In this document: positions 63,438-64,000 of the stretch, piece after piece
How the letters are laid out: the number at the start of each line of letters is the position of its first letter
Numbering within the stretch: the stretch's first letter is position 1
From: Lasiosphaeria ovina
Lineage: Eukaryota; Ascomycota; Sordariomycetes; Sordariales; Lasiosphaeriaceae
Length of the DNA: 64,000 bases
Direction: 5' to 3'
Assembly: GCA_033439765.1 (NCBI GenBank)
Contig: JAULSN010000014.1
Location: 62,001 to 126,000 of the forward strand
Notes under the pieces: generated by a model
Seen by the model: the letters and a program-made list of their open reading frames with translations, nothing else
Databases searched by the model: none
Told to the model about the DNA's origin: nothing
Program-made: the position numbers and the translations under genes

Positions 63438-63902
63438 ATGCATGGTGCGCCAAGTCCTTCGAAGACGGCTCGGGTGATGGTCCACCGCTGCCGCCAACAC
63501 GGTGTTGCTAGGACGACGGTGCTCGCCAGGGCCGGCTTCCACGTCCTCTTGGTCCGCGCCGCCACGCCTTCCATGTCTGTCTTCATGCGCTCCGACACCC
63601 GCGTGCCCCGTCAGCATGGCCGTCTCGACGAGGACTCGGCCGCACAAGCGCTGCTAGCTAGCTATCCACCTTTTCACTTCTACTGCAAGGCCTGCTTCTA
63701 CGCGCAACTCCTGACCCCCGGTGAAGGGGCTGGAGGCAGAGAGCCCGTGGGCAGGAAACATTCTCAGGACCAGCCCCGACGGCGAATCGCCAATCTCGTT
63801 TCCCGACAAGACCCCATCCGCACCAAGTGTGGAAGAAGACGTGGAAGGGCTTGGAGCATCGGCATCGTGGTCTCCAACCCGACGCACGCACGATATATCT
63901 GA
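63438..63902 (+). CDS. Unrecognised ORF (154 aa)
   Basis: ATG 63438 (MHGAPSPSKTARVMVHRCRQ) to a stop at 63902. Arg/Ser-rich with no motif, membrane segment or repeat. Antisense frames are similarly open, so it could be chance in GC-rich DNA. The remaining sequence to the window edge is non-coding. Confidence 0.2.
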   Translation: MHGAPSPSKTARVMVHRCRQHGVARTTVLARAGFHVLLVRAATPSMSVFMRSDTRVPRQHGRLDEDSAAQALLASYPPFHFYCKACFYAQLLTPGEGAGGREPVGRKHSQDQPRRRIANLVSRQDPIRTKCGRRRGRAWSIGIVVSNPTHARYI

Positions 63903-63944
63903 GTGCCAACACGGAGCAAATTTTCACGATAGCTAGCCAGGCCA

Positions 63945-64000
63945 GCCTTCGTGTCATCCGCCAGCCTTCGTGTCATCCGCCAGCCTTCGTGTCATCCGCC
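63945..64000. repeat. 19 bp tandem repeat at the window edge
   Basis: AGCCTTCGTGTCATCCGCC x3, continuing to the last base, so the array extends beyond the window. Confidence 0.9.

Overview
The window looks like nuclear DNA of a filamentous ascomycete, probably a sordariomycete. The evidence is short GT-AG introns with CTAAC/CTGAC branch sites, an intron-containing tRNA-Leu(AAG), fungal-type transposon remnants, and above all two mating-type genes: an alpha-box gene (MAT1-1-1, minus strand, 21381-26060) and an HMG-box gene (MAT1-2-1, plus strand, 28221-29312). They are divergently transcribed about 2.2 kb apart. Having both on one molecule is the arrangement of a self-fertile (homothallic) fungus, unless the assembly is chimeric. 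The alpha-box gene is extraordinary: after a complete alpha domain the frame stays open for roughly 1,400 more residues of in-phase tandem repeats.

Layout. 1-5.3 kb: pogo-like transposase debris, an array of duplicated exon-intron units split by a coiled-coil ORF, and a 1.4 kb minisatellite. 5.2-7.9 kb: a histidine-kinase H-box fragment, five copies of a Bem1-like SH3 fragment, and an intact HNH_2-like gene. 8-16 kb: decayed coding DNA, a MULE transposase remnant, a multi-exon gene scrambled by internal duplications, a hairpin-forming GC element and a Ty1/copia remnant. 16.2 kb: tRNA-Leu. 16.8-19.9 kb: an F-box/Cys-rich coding segment and an upstream Gln/Pro-rich AT-hook ORF, possibly one gene. 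20-21.4 kb: repeats. 21.4-29.3 kb: the MAT region. 29.4-32.2 kb: minisatellites. 32.2-33.3 kb: an acidic/basic disordered protein. 34.9-36.3 kb: a three-exon APH-family kinase. 36.4-41.1 kb: minisatellites holding four tiny membrane-protein genes. 42.9-44.3 kb: a 6 x 120 bp array rich in CACGTG directly upstream of a three-exon gene. 44.4-50.3 kb: more arrays and a Trp/Gln-rich coiled-coil ORF. 50.3-64 kb: AT-richer DNA with short ORFs and gene fragments (dehydrogenase, DEAD-box helicase) and more duplications.

Tandem duplication runs through the whole window. Nearly every gene sits in, or contains, duplicated blocks of 15-275 bp, and a roughly 55 bp GC-rich element recurs at least 11 times in both orientations. 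Inside the long ORFs the repeat units I measured are multiples of three, so coding sequence seems to tolerate or retain expansion. AT-rich stretches (26.4-28 kb, 53.5-57.5 kb, 61.4-61.8 kb) may be RIP-affected. All coordinates of multi-exon models are my own splice-site inference. Functional names rest on motif recognition, not on searches.
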